DNA of 64,000 nucleotides. Origin: Flagellimonas okinawensis (GTDB lineage Bacteria; Bacteroidota; Bacteroidia; Flavobacteriales; Flavobacteriaceae). A program made the translations under genes and the position numbers. Under the pieces are notes generated by a model. That model did not search any database. It worked only from the letters and a program-made list of their open reading frames with translations, and had not been told where the DNA came from. The stretch spans positions 62,001 to 126,000 of the forward strand of contig NZ_JARFVA010000005.1 in assembly GCF_029194005.1 (NCBI RefSeq), given 5' to 3'. Shown here piece after piece: positions 17,812 to 26,097 of this stretch. Within the stretch, counting starts at the first letter, position 1. Every line of letters begins with the position of its first letter.

Positions 17812-20724
17812 ATGCGGATAAATAGCTACCTCCCCCTTTTTCTACTTATTTTTTTACAGGCCCAAGGGCAAAACCATCCTTTAGTGGTCAAGGATTCCTT
17901 GGCACAAATGGCATGGGTCGAGAACCAATACGCCAATATGTCCCTTGAAGAGAAGATCGGACAGCTTTTCATGGTGAGCGTAGCTTCTAATCAGGGGCCG
18001 TCCGCAACGGAAAAGGTAAAGGACCTGGTTAGGGAACAGCATATCGGAGGGGTGATCTTCCTTGTGGGCGGCCCTGTTCAACAGGCAAGATTGACCAACG
18101 AATACCAAGCCGAATCAAAAGTGCCGCTGCTCATAGGGTCGGACGCCGAATGGGGATTGGCCATGCGCCTGGACTCCACCTATGCCTTTCCGTGGAATAT
18201 GACACTGGGGGCGATTCAGGACAGTTCAGTGGTAGAGAAGGTGGGCCATCAAATAGGAAAGCACGCCAAACGGCTCGGGGTGCACATTAATTTCGCGCCC
18301 GACCTGGATGTCAACAACAATCCACAAAATCCCATCATCGGGAACCGTTCCTTTGGGGAGGACCCCAAGAACGTGGCTCGAAAGGGACGGGCCTTTATCC
18401 GTGGTATGGAAAGGGCAGGCGTATTGTCCAGCGGCAAACATTTTCCCGGTCATGGGGATACCGCTACCGACTCCCACAAGGCACTGCCCATAATAGGATC
18501 CTCTTTGGAGCGCCTGGATTCCATTGAACTATACCCCTTCAAAAGGGCGATGGAAGCCGGATTGAGCTCCACCATGGTGGCCCATTTGGACGTGCCGAGC
18601 CTGGAGAGCCGCGAGGGGCACCCATCAACACTTTCAAAAAGTATCGTGACGGGTCTGTTGAAAAATCAAATGGGGTTCAAGGGGCTTGTGATCACCGATG
18701 CCCTGAACATGAAAGCTGTATCCGGGTTTGCACCGGAGGGAAAGGTAGCGTTGGAAGCCTTTTTGGCTGGAAACGATATGCTCCTGATGCCCGAAAATGT
18801 ACTCAAGTCAAAGGAGACTTTCGTGCAAGCCTATGACCAAGGAGCGATCACCGAAGAAAGACTAGCGGAATCCGTCAAAAAAATACTGATGGCCAAGTAC
18901 AAGGTGGGTCTCTATGATTACCGCCCTGTCGCGATGGAGGGGCTGGTCGGGGATCTGAACGGAATTGAAAATGATGTCATCTATGAAGAGGCCATCGAAG
19001 CCGCGATAACAGTGGCCAAGAACAATTTTGCCCTGATGCCCATCAAAAAGTTGGACAACAAGAAAATTGCATATGTCCATTTCGGGGATGATTCGGGGGA
19101 TACCTATTATACCACTTTGAACAAATACCACAAGGTTACCCATATCAATGCCAAGGATATTGCACAATATAAAAAGGAACTGGCCGATTACAATCTGGTG
19201 ATCATCGGATTCCACAAGGATAATTCAAGTCCATGGAAAGGCTATACATTTTCCAAGAACGAGCTGTTTTGGATGGAGGAAATTTCCCGTTTAAGGACAA
19301 GCAATACCATCTTGGCCCTGTTCGCAAGGCCTTATGCGCTGTTGGATGTCCTGAATTTTGATACGATGGATGGTCTTGTCGTCGGTTACCAGAACAGTGG
19401 TGTCGCACAGGAAAAAGTGGCAGAGGTCATTTTTGGGGCCATTGGGGCCACAGGGAAATTGCCGGTCTCGGCCCATAATGAGTTTCCTGTGGGTACCGGG
19501 GTGGATGTGGAACCCATCCAACGTTTGGGCTATAGTATTCCGGAAAGGGTAGGGATGAGCTCTAGGATGTTGGCAGAGGTCGATTCACTGGTGCAGGATG
19601 GATTGGACTCATTGATGTTCCCTGGTGCCCAAGTGCTGATCGCAAGGCGCGGGAAGGTCATCTACGATAAAAATTTCGGAAGGCCCACCTATAGATCCAC
19701 GGATAGCATTACGGGGGAATCCATTTATGACCTGGCCTCACTGACCAAGATCTTGTCCACCTTGCCCATGATCATGAAAATGGAGGAGGAGGGGGACATC
19801 GCCCTGAACGATACCTTCAAGGACCTGATCCCCGAATATGCCGATACGGAATTAAAGGATGTTTCCGTTTTAAAGGCCCTGTCCCATTATGGACGTTTGC
19901 CTTCTTGGATCGCCTTTTATCTGGATACCCTTTCGGAGGATAGGAAACCATCATCCGAGTTTTATAGACAGAACCCCTCGGAAGCCTTTCCCTATAAGGT
20001 GGCGGAACATCTATACCTTACCCGTTCCTACAAGGATTCCATCTACAGTAGGATAGGAAGGCAAAGTCTCAAGTCCAATAGGTACCGCTACAGTGATGTC
20101 GGCTATTATGTCTTTAAGGAATACATTGAGAAGACCTATCAAAGGCCCATTGATGAACTGGTGGACGAATTTCTCTACCGTCCCATGGGATTACAGCGCA
20201 CCACCTTCAACCCTTTAAAAAAGTTTTCAAAACAAGAGATAGTTCCCACCGAGGAGGACGACTATTTCAGATATCAGACGGTGCAGGGCTATGTCCATGA
20301 TATGGGAGCGGCCATGCAAGGTGGTGTCGGGGGGCATGCCGGACTCTTCAGTACCGCCAATGAAGTGGCCAAGATCATGCAGATGTATTTACAGGGTGGT
20401 TATTATGGGGGAGAGCGATTTTTTGACTCCAGGACCATCAAAAGGTTCAATACCTGCTATTTCTGCAATAAAAATGTGAGAAGGGGAGTGGGGTTCGATA
20501 AACCGCAATTGGAGGATAAGGGGCCGACCTGTGGCTGTGTCAGCAGAAAGAGCTTTGGTCACAGTGGTTTTACCGGCACCTACACCTGGGCCGATCCCGA
20601 TGAGGAGATCGTTTATGTCTTTATCTCGAACCGTACATATCCCTCCGCGACCAATACATTATTGATCAAATCCGGCCTAAGGACCCGTATCCAACAGGCC
20701 ATTTATGATTCCATTATTAATTAG
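17812..20724 (+). CDS. Secreted GH3 beta-N-acetylhexosaminidase fused to a serine beta-lactamase-like domain
   Basis: A 970-residue two-enzyme fusion with an N-terminal signal peptide (about 1-20). The GH3 part (about 30-370) has the NagZ-type motif KHFPGHGDTATDSH (from about 208), with the Asp-x-His catalytic dyad, and the nucleophile in LVITDALNMKAV (Asp296). A GH3_C-like region follows (about 395-560). The C-terminal beta-lactamase/transpeptidase-like domain (about 575-960) has SLTK (Ser643, Lys646), YSDVGY in the YxN position with Asp for Asn, and HSGFTGT in the KTG position. The combination suggests periplasmic cleavage of GlcNAc-anhydroMurNAc or muropeptides. The fusion is known in Bacteroidota. 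It is followed 29 bases later by bshA. Confidence 0.9.
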   Translation: MRINSYLPLFLLIFLQAQGQNHPLVVKDSLAQMAWVENQYANMSLEEKIGQLFMVSVASNQGPSATEKVKDLVREQHIGGVIFLVGGPVQQARLTNEYQAESKVPLLIGSDAEWGLAMRLDSTYAFPWNMTLGAIQDSSVVEKVGHQIGKHAKRLGVHINFAPDLDVNNNPQNPIIGNRSFGEDPKNVARKGRAFIRGMERAGVLSSGKHFPGHGDTATDSHKALPIIGSSLERLDSIELYPFKRAMEAGLSSTMVAHLDVPSLESREGHPSTLSKSIVTGLLKNQMGFKGLVITDALNMKAVSGFAPEGKVALEAFLAGNDMLLMPENVLKSKETFVQAYDQGAITEERLAESVKKILMAKYKVGLYDYRPVAMEGLVGDLNGIENDVIYEEAIEAAITVAKNNFALMPIKKLDNKKIAYVHFGDDSGDTYYTTLNKYHKVTHINAKDIAQYKKELADYNLVIIGFHKDNSSPWKGYTFSKNELFWMEEISRLRTSNTILALFARPYALLDVLNFDTMDGLVVGYQNSGVAQEKVAEVIFGAIGATGKLPVSAHNEFPVGTGVDVEPIQRLGYSIPERVGMSSRMLAEVDSLVQDGLDSLMFPGAQVLIARRGKVIYDKNFGRPTYRSTDSITGESIYDLASLTKILSTLPMIMKMEEEGDIALNDTFKDLIPEYADTELKDVSVLKALSHYGRLPSWIAFYLDTLSEDRKPSSEFYRQNPSEAFPYKVAEHLYLTRSYKDSIYSRIGRQSLKSNRYRYSDVGYYVFKEYIEKTYQRPIDELVDEFLYRPMGLQRTTFNPLKKFSKQEIVPTEEDDYFRYQTVQGYVHDMGAAMQGGVGGHAGLFSTANEVAKIMQMYLQGGYYGGERFFDSRTIKRFNTCYFCNKNVRRGVGFDKPQLEDKGPTCGCVSRKSFGHSGFTGTYTWADPDEEIVYVFISNRTYPSATNTLLIKSGLRTRIQQAIYDSIIN

Positions 20725-20740
20725 GTAATGAATATTGCCT

Positions 20741-20748
20741 TAGATTTG
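20741..20748 (+). promoter_or_regulatory. -7 box (TANNTTTG) immediately before bshA
   Basis: TAGATTTG matches the consensus exactly and ends only 5 bases before the bshA ATG at 20754. If used, transcription would start at or next to the start codon, so the bshA mRNA would be leaderless or nearly so. It could also be a chance match in the 29-base gap. Confidence 0.35.
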
Positions 20749-20753
20749 TTCTT

Positions 20754-21896
20754 ATGAAAATAGCGATTGTGTGTTACCCGACCTTTGGAGGTAGTGGCGT
20801 TGTGGCCACGGAACTGGGCATTGCCCTTGCCGATCGGGGCCATGAAGTACATTTTATCACCTACCGTCAGCCTGTCCGGTTGGAGCTTTTGGGCAACAAC
20901 ATCCATTTTCATGAGGTACACGTACCCGAGTACCCGCTCTTCCACTACCAGCCCTATGAACTGGCACTTTCCAGTAAGTTGGTGGATACCATCAAGCTTT
21001 ATGATATTGAACTATTGCACGTGCATTATGCCATACCCCACGCCTATGCAGGGTACATGGCCAAGAAAATGCTCCAGGAGTACGGGATCTTTATCCCGAT
21101 GATCACAACGCTGCACGGAACGGATATTACCTTGGTGGGCAAACACCCTTTCTATAAGCCGGCTGTGACCTTCAGTATCAATAAATCGGATGTGGTGACC
21201 TCCGTTTCCGAAGCATTGAAAAAGGATACCCTAAAGCTGTTCGATATCGAAAGGGAGATCGAGGTGATCCCCAATTTTATCGAGACCACCAAATACCGCA
21301 ACGATTATACGGATTGCCAACGTACCATGATGGCAAAGGAAGATGAGCGTATCATCACCCATATCAGTAACTTTAGGAAAGTAAAACGCATTCCCGATGT
21401 GATCAGGGTCTTCCATAAGATACAAAAGGAAGTACCGGCAAAGCTGATCATGGTAGGAGAGGGACCGGAAAAGGAAAAGGCAGAGGATATGTGCGATGCC
21501 TTGGGCATCAAGGACAAGGTACTTTTCTTGGGCAATAGCAACGAGATCGATAGGATCCTGTGCTTTTCCGATATGTTCCTCTTGCCCTCGGAGACCGAAA
21601 GCTTTGGATTGGCGGCATTGGAGGCCATGATCAACAAGGTGGCCGTAATCTCCAGTAATACGGGAGGTATCCCTGAAGTGAACATTGATGGGGTCTCCGG
21701 TTATTTGGCTGATGTTGGCGATGTGGAGACCATGGCACAAAAGGCCATAGAAATACTCAAGGATGATTCGACCTTGGAGAAGTTCAAGGAAAACGCCTAT
21801 AACGTGGCTTCCAAATTTGATATCGTGCACGTGTTGCCCCTTTATGAGGACCTTTACGAAAAGGCGTTCAAATCCCGTTTTAAAAACACATTTTGA
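20754..21896 (+). CDS. bshA: N-acetyl-alpha-D-glucosaminyl L-malate synthase BshA (bacillithiol pathway)
   Basis: BshA is a GT4 glycosyltransferase joining UDP-GlcNAc and L-malate, the first step of bacillithiol synthesis. The 380-residue protein begins MKIAIVCYPTFGGSGVVATELG, the BshA-specific N-terminus. It has THITYRQP-type FITYRQPVRLEL (about 39-50), HVHYAIPHAYAGYMAK (about 90-105), TTLHGTDITLVG, and the GT4 EX7E region LPSETESFGLAALEAM near 280-295. Flavobacteria commonly use bacillithiol. BshB and BshC genes are not visible in this window. The downstream lipoprotein gene overlaps its stop codon by 4 bases. Confidence 0.93.
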   Translation: MKIAIVCYPTFGGSGVVATELGIALADRGHEVHFITYRQPVRLELLGNNIHFHEVHVPEYPLFHYQPYELALSSKLVDTIKLYDIELLHVHYAIPHAYAGYMAKKMLQEYGIFIPMITTLHGTDITLVGKHPFYKPAVTFSINKSDVVTSVSEALKKDTLKLFDIEREIEVIPNFIETTKYRNDYTDCQRTMMAKEDERIITHISNFRKVKRIPDVIRVFHKIQKEVPAKLIMVGEGPEKEKAEDMCDALGIKDKVLFLGNSNEIDRILCFSDMFLLPSETESFGLAALEAMINKVAVISSNTGGIPEVNIDGVSGYLADVGDVETMAQKAIEILKDDSTLEKFKENAYNVASKFDIVHVLPLYEDLYEKAFKSRFKNTF

Positions 21897-22360
21897 TCTT
21901 GAGGTACGGTTTTTATATAGCACTATTCATCCTTGCTTCCTGCAAGGCACAGAAGAGCGGCCACACCTCTGTTGGAGAGCCAATGGAACAGCTGGTTTTG
22001 GTTGATCATGATGATTATAGCAATGTTGAGTATTTTGATACCTTAATTATCCGGGACACCAAGTCGTTACGTAAATTTTACACCGGGGTGAACAAGACCC
22101 GAAAGCCCGGACTTCCGGTGCCCATGATCGATTTCTCGAGTGATATGGCAATCATTGTCTGTTTGGGCGAACAGCAGGGCAAGTATGCACCGATGTTGTC
22201 CAAATTATCCGAGACGGACCAGGAACTATCCTTGGCCCTGGAACTTATCCAAGAGGAAGGGCAGAAAGATACTACGGTAGAACCTGTTTATTTTCCGTTT
22301 TATCTTTACAAAATGCCATTGGTCGATAAAACAGTTACTTTCCAATTCATTGAGGAATAG
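21893..22360 (+). CDS. Small lipoprotein, possibly PrcB_C-related
   Basis: A 155-residue lipoprotein: hydrophobic N-terminus with the lipobox LASC (Cys about 17) just after the start. The start must be a TTG (21893, or 21899), since no ATG precedes the signal peptide. The TTG at 21893 overlaps the bshA stop by 4 bases, so translational coupling is likely. The middle (MIDFSSDMAIIVCLGEQQGKY, about 97-117) and the C-terminal PFYLYKMPLVDKTVTFQFIEE resemble the PrcB C-terminal domain found in bacterial lipoproteins, but the match is by eye and weak. Function unknown; membrane-anchored periplasmic location is inferred from the lipobox. Confidence 0.7.
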   Translation: MILRYGFYIALFILASCKAQKSGHTSVGEPMEQLVLVDHDDYSNVEYFDTLIIRDTKSLRKFYTGVNKTRKPGLPVPMIDFSSDMAIIVCLGEQQGKYAPMLSKLSETDQELSLALELIQEEGQKDTTVEPVYFPFYLYKMPLVDKTVTFQFIEE

Positions 22361-22440
22361 CCTTTTTAAAATCTTTTTTACTTCTTATCGATTAATAACG
22401 CAATTGAAAGTGCAAAGTTCCTTTTTATAAAAGCTTGACA

Positions 22441-22448
22441 TAGTTTTG
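22441..22448 (+). promoter_or_regulatory. -7 box (TANNTTTG) upstream of the OmpA gene
   Basis: TAGTTTTG matches exactly and ends 26 bases before the ATG at 22475, giving a leader of about 20 bases. It lies in the 114-base gap after the lipoprotein gene and marks the start of the more AT-rich part of the window. Confidence 0.5.
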
Positions 22449-22474
22449 AATTTGATAACCTCAAATCAATAAAA

Positions 22475-23641
22475 ATGAATATTTCAAAACCTGCAATGGT
22501 ACTCTTTGCGCTTTTATTTACAGCGCTAACCTTTGCCCAAGACGTGGAACTGACCAAAAAGGACAGTATAGTCCAAAGCTATTGGCTCGTTACTTTAGGA
22601 ACCAATATCGTTGATGATTCCGGAGATGAATTTGGAGAACTTTTTGACCTGAGTGAAGGGTGGAACATGGTACCTTACCCCTCTAGGGTGAGCGTAGGCC
22701 GTTATTTCAAGAATGGTCTTGGGTTGGAAGCGATAGGGTCTTACAACCGTTATAAAGAAGGTAAGATTATAGACAATCAGGTAAATATAGAAGATATTGA
22801 CTATTGGGGACTCGACTTTAGGGTGAGCTATGATTTAAATATGATATTGGGCCATACTGGATTCTTTGACCCTTATATAGGAATTGGCGCAGGGTATACC
22901 GATGCCAATAATCAGGGTAGGGGTACATATAATGCGGTTCTAGGTTTTAGAACCTGGTTCTCCGATCATTGGGGATTGGACCTTAGCACCACAGGGAAAT
23001 GGGCAATGGATACAGAAAACGCAACAAACCATATACAACACGCCTTAGGGGTAGCGTATCGTTTTAATGTGGAAAAAGGACTTTCTCGAAAAGGTGAGGA
23101 AAAACTGGCTTTATTGCAAGAATTGGAGAAGGAACAGCAACGTGTCCAAGATTCCATTGCGGATGCAGAGGAAGCGAAAAGATTGGCCGAACGTTTACAA
23201 AGAGAAAAAGAAGCTGCAGAGTTAGCTGCAGCAGAAAAGGCAAAACGAGAAGCTGAAGAGGCAAGAAGGGATGCGATAAGAAATAAAATCAATAACCTGG
23301 GCAATGTGTACTTTAAGCTCAATTCCTCTTACTTGACCTCAAATGATAAGGAATTATTGGATCAATTGGTGGCCATTATGGAAGATGAATCGAATTTGAC
23401 CATAAAAATTACAGCGCATACAGATTCCAGAGGTACCAAGAAGTATAATCAATGGTTATCCGAAAGAAGGGCTGAGCGCACGGTTGCATATGTAATTTCC
23501 AAAGGGATTTCCGAAGATAGAATAAGTCATGAGGCTTTTGGAGAAACACAATTGGTGAATGAATGTGAGGACGGTGTACGATGTACTGAAGAACAGCATG
23601 CCAAGAACCGCAGATCGGAATTTGTGATATTAAAACTATAA
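22475..23641 (+). CDS. OmpA-family outer membrane protein with coiled-coil linker
   Basis: A 388-residue protein with a signal peptide (cleavage likely after LTFA, about 20). An N-terminal beta-barrel-like region (about 25-190, e.g. LGLEAIGSYNRYKEG and FFDPYIGIGAGYTDANN) is followed by a charged Glu/Ala/Lys/Arg coiled coil (about 200-265) and a C-terminal OmpA domain (about 275-388). That domain contains ITAHTDSRGTKKYNQWLSERRA, the usual meso-DAP/peptidoglycan-binding motif. It probably ties the outer membrane to peptidoglycan. It starts after its own -7 box, and its stop lies 7 bases before the first MBOAT gene, so it may be co-transcribed with the acyltransferase genes. Confidence 0.88.
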   Translation: MNISKPAMVLFALLFTALTFAQDVELTKKDSIVQSYWLVTLGTNIVDDSGDEFGELFDLSEGWNMVPYPSRVSVGRYFKNGLGLEAIGSYNRYKEGKIIDNQVNIEDIDYWGLDFRVSYDLNMILGHTGFFDPYIGIGAGYTDANNQGRGTYNAVLGFRTWFSDHWGLDLSTTGKWAMDTENATNHIQHALGVAYRFNVEKGLSRKGEEKLALLQELEKEQQRVQDSIADAEEAKRLAERLQREKEAAELAAAEKAKREAEEARRDAIRNKINNLGNVYFKLNSSYLTSNDKELLDQLVAIMEDESNLTIKITAHTDSRGTKKYNQWLSERRAERTVAYVISKGISEDRISHEAFGETQLVNECEDGVRCTEEQHAKNRRSEFVILKL

Positions 23642-23648
23642 TTTTAAT

Positions 23649-25082
23649 ATGCTCTTCAATTCAATTGATTTTGCAATTTTTCTTCCAATAGTTTTTGTAC
23701 TCTATTGGTTTTTGACCAATAGAAATTTAAAACTACAAAACTTACTTATTGTAATAGCCAGTTATATTTTCTATGGATGGTGGGATTGGCGGTTTTTATC
23801 ATTAATAGTATTCAGTACTATTGTAGATTTCACTATTGGTAATCTACTTAAAAATGAAGTGAGGGTCAATTTTAGAAAAATATACTTATGGATAAGTATT
23901 ATTGTTAATCTTGGATTTTTAGGCTTTTTTAAATACTATAATTTTTTCATTGACAGCTTCACGGAAGTATTTAGTTTCTTTGGTGGTGAGATTAGTGTAA
24001 ATTCCTTGAATATTATATTACCTGTAGGTATCAGTTTTTATACTTTTCAGACATTAAGTTATACAATTGATGTGTACAGAAAGCAACTTGAACCCACAAA
24101 GGATATAATTGCTTTTTCTGCTTTCGTTAGCTTTTTCCCTCAATTGGTGGCAGGACCCATTGAAAGAGCGACAAATCTACTTCCCCAATTTTATAAAAGG
24201 CGGACATTTGATTATAACTTGGCCATAGATGGTCTAAGACAAATACTTTGGGGTCTGTTTAAAAAGGTTGTAATAGCAGATAATTGCGCTGAATATGCGA
24301 ACCAAATATTTAATAATTCTAATGATTTTTCGGGCAGTACATTATTTATTGGGGCTCTCTGTTTTACGTTTCAAATCTATGGTGATTTTAGCGGTTATTC
24401 GGATATAGCCATCGGGACCTCTCGTTTATTTGGTTTTAATTTAAAGCAAAACTTTGCGTTCCCATACTTCTCCCGGGATATTGCAGAGTTCTGGAGAAGA
24501 TGGCATATATCTTTATCTACTTGGTTTAGGGATTATTTATACATACCACTAGGAGGGAGTAGGGGGAGCTTGTTAAAAAAGATTAGAAATATTTTTATAA
24601 TATTTATTGTGAGTGGTTTTTGGCATGGTGCAAATTGGACTTTTATCGTGTGGGGCTTTCTAAATGCATTGTATTTTCTGCCATTAATGTTGATGAATAA
24701 AAATAGGGTGAACACTAATTTAGTGGCGGAGTCTAGAATATTCGCAAGCTTTAGGGAGATTGGTCAAATGACCATAACATTTTTACTAACAGTATTGGCC
24801 TGGGTATTTTTTAGAGCAAAGGATGTATCTCATGCCTTTTCTTATTTAGATGGAATGTTTTCTTCCTCACTATTTCATGTTCCAGAGGTTTTTGATTCGA
24901 ATGTTTTCTTTTTGGTACTTGGATTTATGGTCGTTGAGTGGTTCGGAAGGTCGAATAAATATGCTATCGAAAGTATTTTCAAGGTGCCAAAAATTGGCAG
25001 ATGGGCATTTTATTTCTTATTAATCGCCTTGATGTTTATTTATACTGGTAAAGAGCAAGAATTCATTTATTTTCAATTTTAG
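23649..25082 (+). CDS. MBOAT family O-acyltransferase, copy 1 (AlgI-like)
   Basis: A 477-residue polytopic membrane protein (about 10-11 helices) of the AlgI branch of membrane-bound O-acyltransferases. These pass acyl groups across the inner membrane for O-acylation of exopolysaccharides. Family signatures are LVAGPIERATNLLPQF (about 173-188), YGDFSGYSDIAIGTSRLFG (about 247-265), EFWRRWHISLSTWFRDY (about 280-296), and the catalytic-histidine region SGFWHGANWTF (about 322-332). It is followed 3 bases later by an SGNH-like partner, as in AlgI-AlgJ/X arrangements. The downstream MBOAT at 26098 is a clear paralogue. It is markedly more AT-rich than the preceding housekeeping genes. The acyl group, probably acetyl, is inferred. 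Confidence 0.9.
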   Translation: MLFNSIDFAIFLPIVFVLYWFLTNRNLKLQNLLIVIASYIFYGWWDWRFLSLIVFSTIVDFTIGNLLKNEVRVNFRKIYLWISIIVNLGFLGFFKYYNFFIDSFTEVFSFFGGEISVNSLNIILPVGISFYTFQTLSYTIDVYRKQLEPTKDIIAFSAFVSFFPQLVAGPIERATNLLPQFYKRRTFDYNLAIDGLRQILWGLFKKVVIADNCAEYANQIFNNSNDFSGSTLFIGALCFTFQIYGDFSGYSDIAIGTSRLFGFNLKQNFAFPYFSRDIAEFWRRWHISLSTWFRDYLYIPLGGSRGSLLKKIRNIFIIFIVSGFWHGANWTFIVWGFLNALYFLPLMLMNKNRVNTNLVAESRIFASFREIGQMTITFLLTVLAWVFFRAKDVSHAFSYLDGMFSSSLFHVPEVFDSNVFFLVLGFMVVEWFGRSNKYAIESIFKVPKIGRWAFYFLLIALMFIYTGKEQEFIYFQF

Positions 25083-25085
25083 GGT

Positions 25086-25997
25086 ATGAGGAAATTTTTG
25101 ATTCAAATAGCATTGTTTATTTTAATTGGATTGGTGATTGCGGAAGTTGCTTCCCGTTTCTTTGTATTTACCAGTGATATACCTATGAGAACTGTTAACA
25201 CTAACCAAATTCAAAAATACGTTCCCGATCAGCAAGGGTATTGGAAAATGAAGTCCCATAAATGGCAGGTTAATCATTTAGGATGGCCAGGACCTTTACC
25301 TGATAGTTATGACAACTTGGTTACTGTTATTGGAGATTCATTCATTGAAAATTTTATGAACCCTGACAGTTGTCATCAAAGTGTACTGTTGAAAAAGGAA
25401 ATGCCGAATTTAAATTTTATGGAAGCCGCCAGGTCGGGGGTTTCTCTTATCGAGGCATTTGAAATAAAAAAAGAATTGGATACTTTGAATCCGAAGTACC
25501 AATTAATTTATGCTTCAGACTCTGACTTTGAGGAGAGTATAGCTCAAATTCACCCTATGTCGGATGTTACACAATTTAATTTGAAAACCAATCAGATAGC
25601 GTATGGTAAATTAAAATCTCCTGGGCTAAAAAAGATTTTATATAATTGGAAGTTTGTATTTTATCTATATCGCAGGTTTTCGTCAGATTTAAGTTTTAAT
25701 GATGTCCAGGCCTCCCATAGTGAAAAATCAGATGTAAAAGATGATATACCAAAGTACAGAGAGCTCATTGATTTTATTCATAATAATTATGTAGCGGATA
25801 ATGTGATAATTGTTCTAAAACCTAATACCAATCCAATATTTCAGAATTTATTAAGTGAGTATGAGATAAAGTTTATGGTATTAGACGATACTAAAGATAA
25901 ATCATGGTCGTTCGATTATGATGCCCATTGGACGTGTTATGGACACGAAAGAGCGTCGTTACAAGTTTCTGATTATTTAAGAAAGTACAAAAAGTAA
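25086..25997 (+). CDS. SGNH-like periplasmic acyltransferase partner, copy 1
   Basis: A 303-residue protein with one N-terminal membrane helix (about 5-22) and a periplasmic domain. A GDS-type block I (VTVIGDSFIENF, Asp-Ser near 83-84) and a C-terminal Asp-x-x-His pair in DYDAHWTCYGH (about 278-288) mark an SGNH-hydrolase-like fold similar to AlgJ/AlgX. Such proteins accept acyl groups from the MBOAT partner and transfer them to polysaccharide. It lies 3 bases after MBOAT copy 1 and is paralogous to the product at 27555: both share a K-x-V-P-(D/N)-Q-x-G-Y motif after the anchor. Overall similarity to named families is low, so the function rests on motifs and context. Confidence 0.7.
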   Translation: MRKFLIQIALFILIGLVIAEVASRFFVFTSDIPMRTVNTNQIQKYVPDQQGYWKMKSHKWQVNHLGWPGPLPDSYDNLVTVIGDSFIENFMNPDSCHQSVLLKKEMPNLNFMEAARSGVSLIEAFEIKKELDTLNPKYQLIYASDSDFEESIAQIHPMSDVTQFNLKTNQIAYGKLKSPGLKKILYNWKFVFYLYRRFSSDLSFNDVQASHSEKSDVKDDIPKYRELIDFIHNNYVADNVIIVLKPNTNPIFQNLLSEYEIKFMVLDDTKDKSWSFDYDAHWTCYGHERASLQVSDYLRKYKK

Positions 25998-26097
25998 AGT
26001 TGCCTTATAACAATAGATTAAAAATATAGTTTGTGGACACCAATGAGGGCTCTGTTTATTAAAAGGGACTAGATAAAATTTTAAACAAAAACTAACC

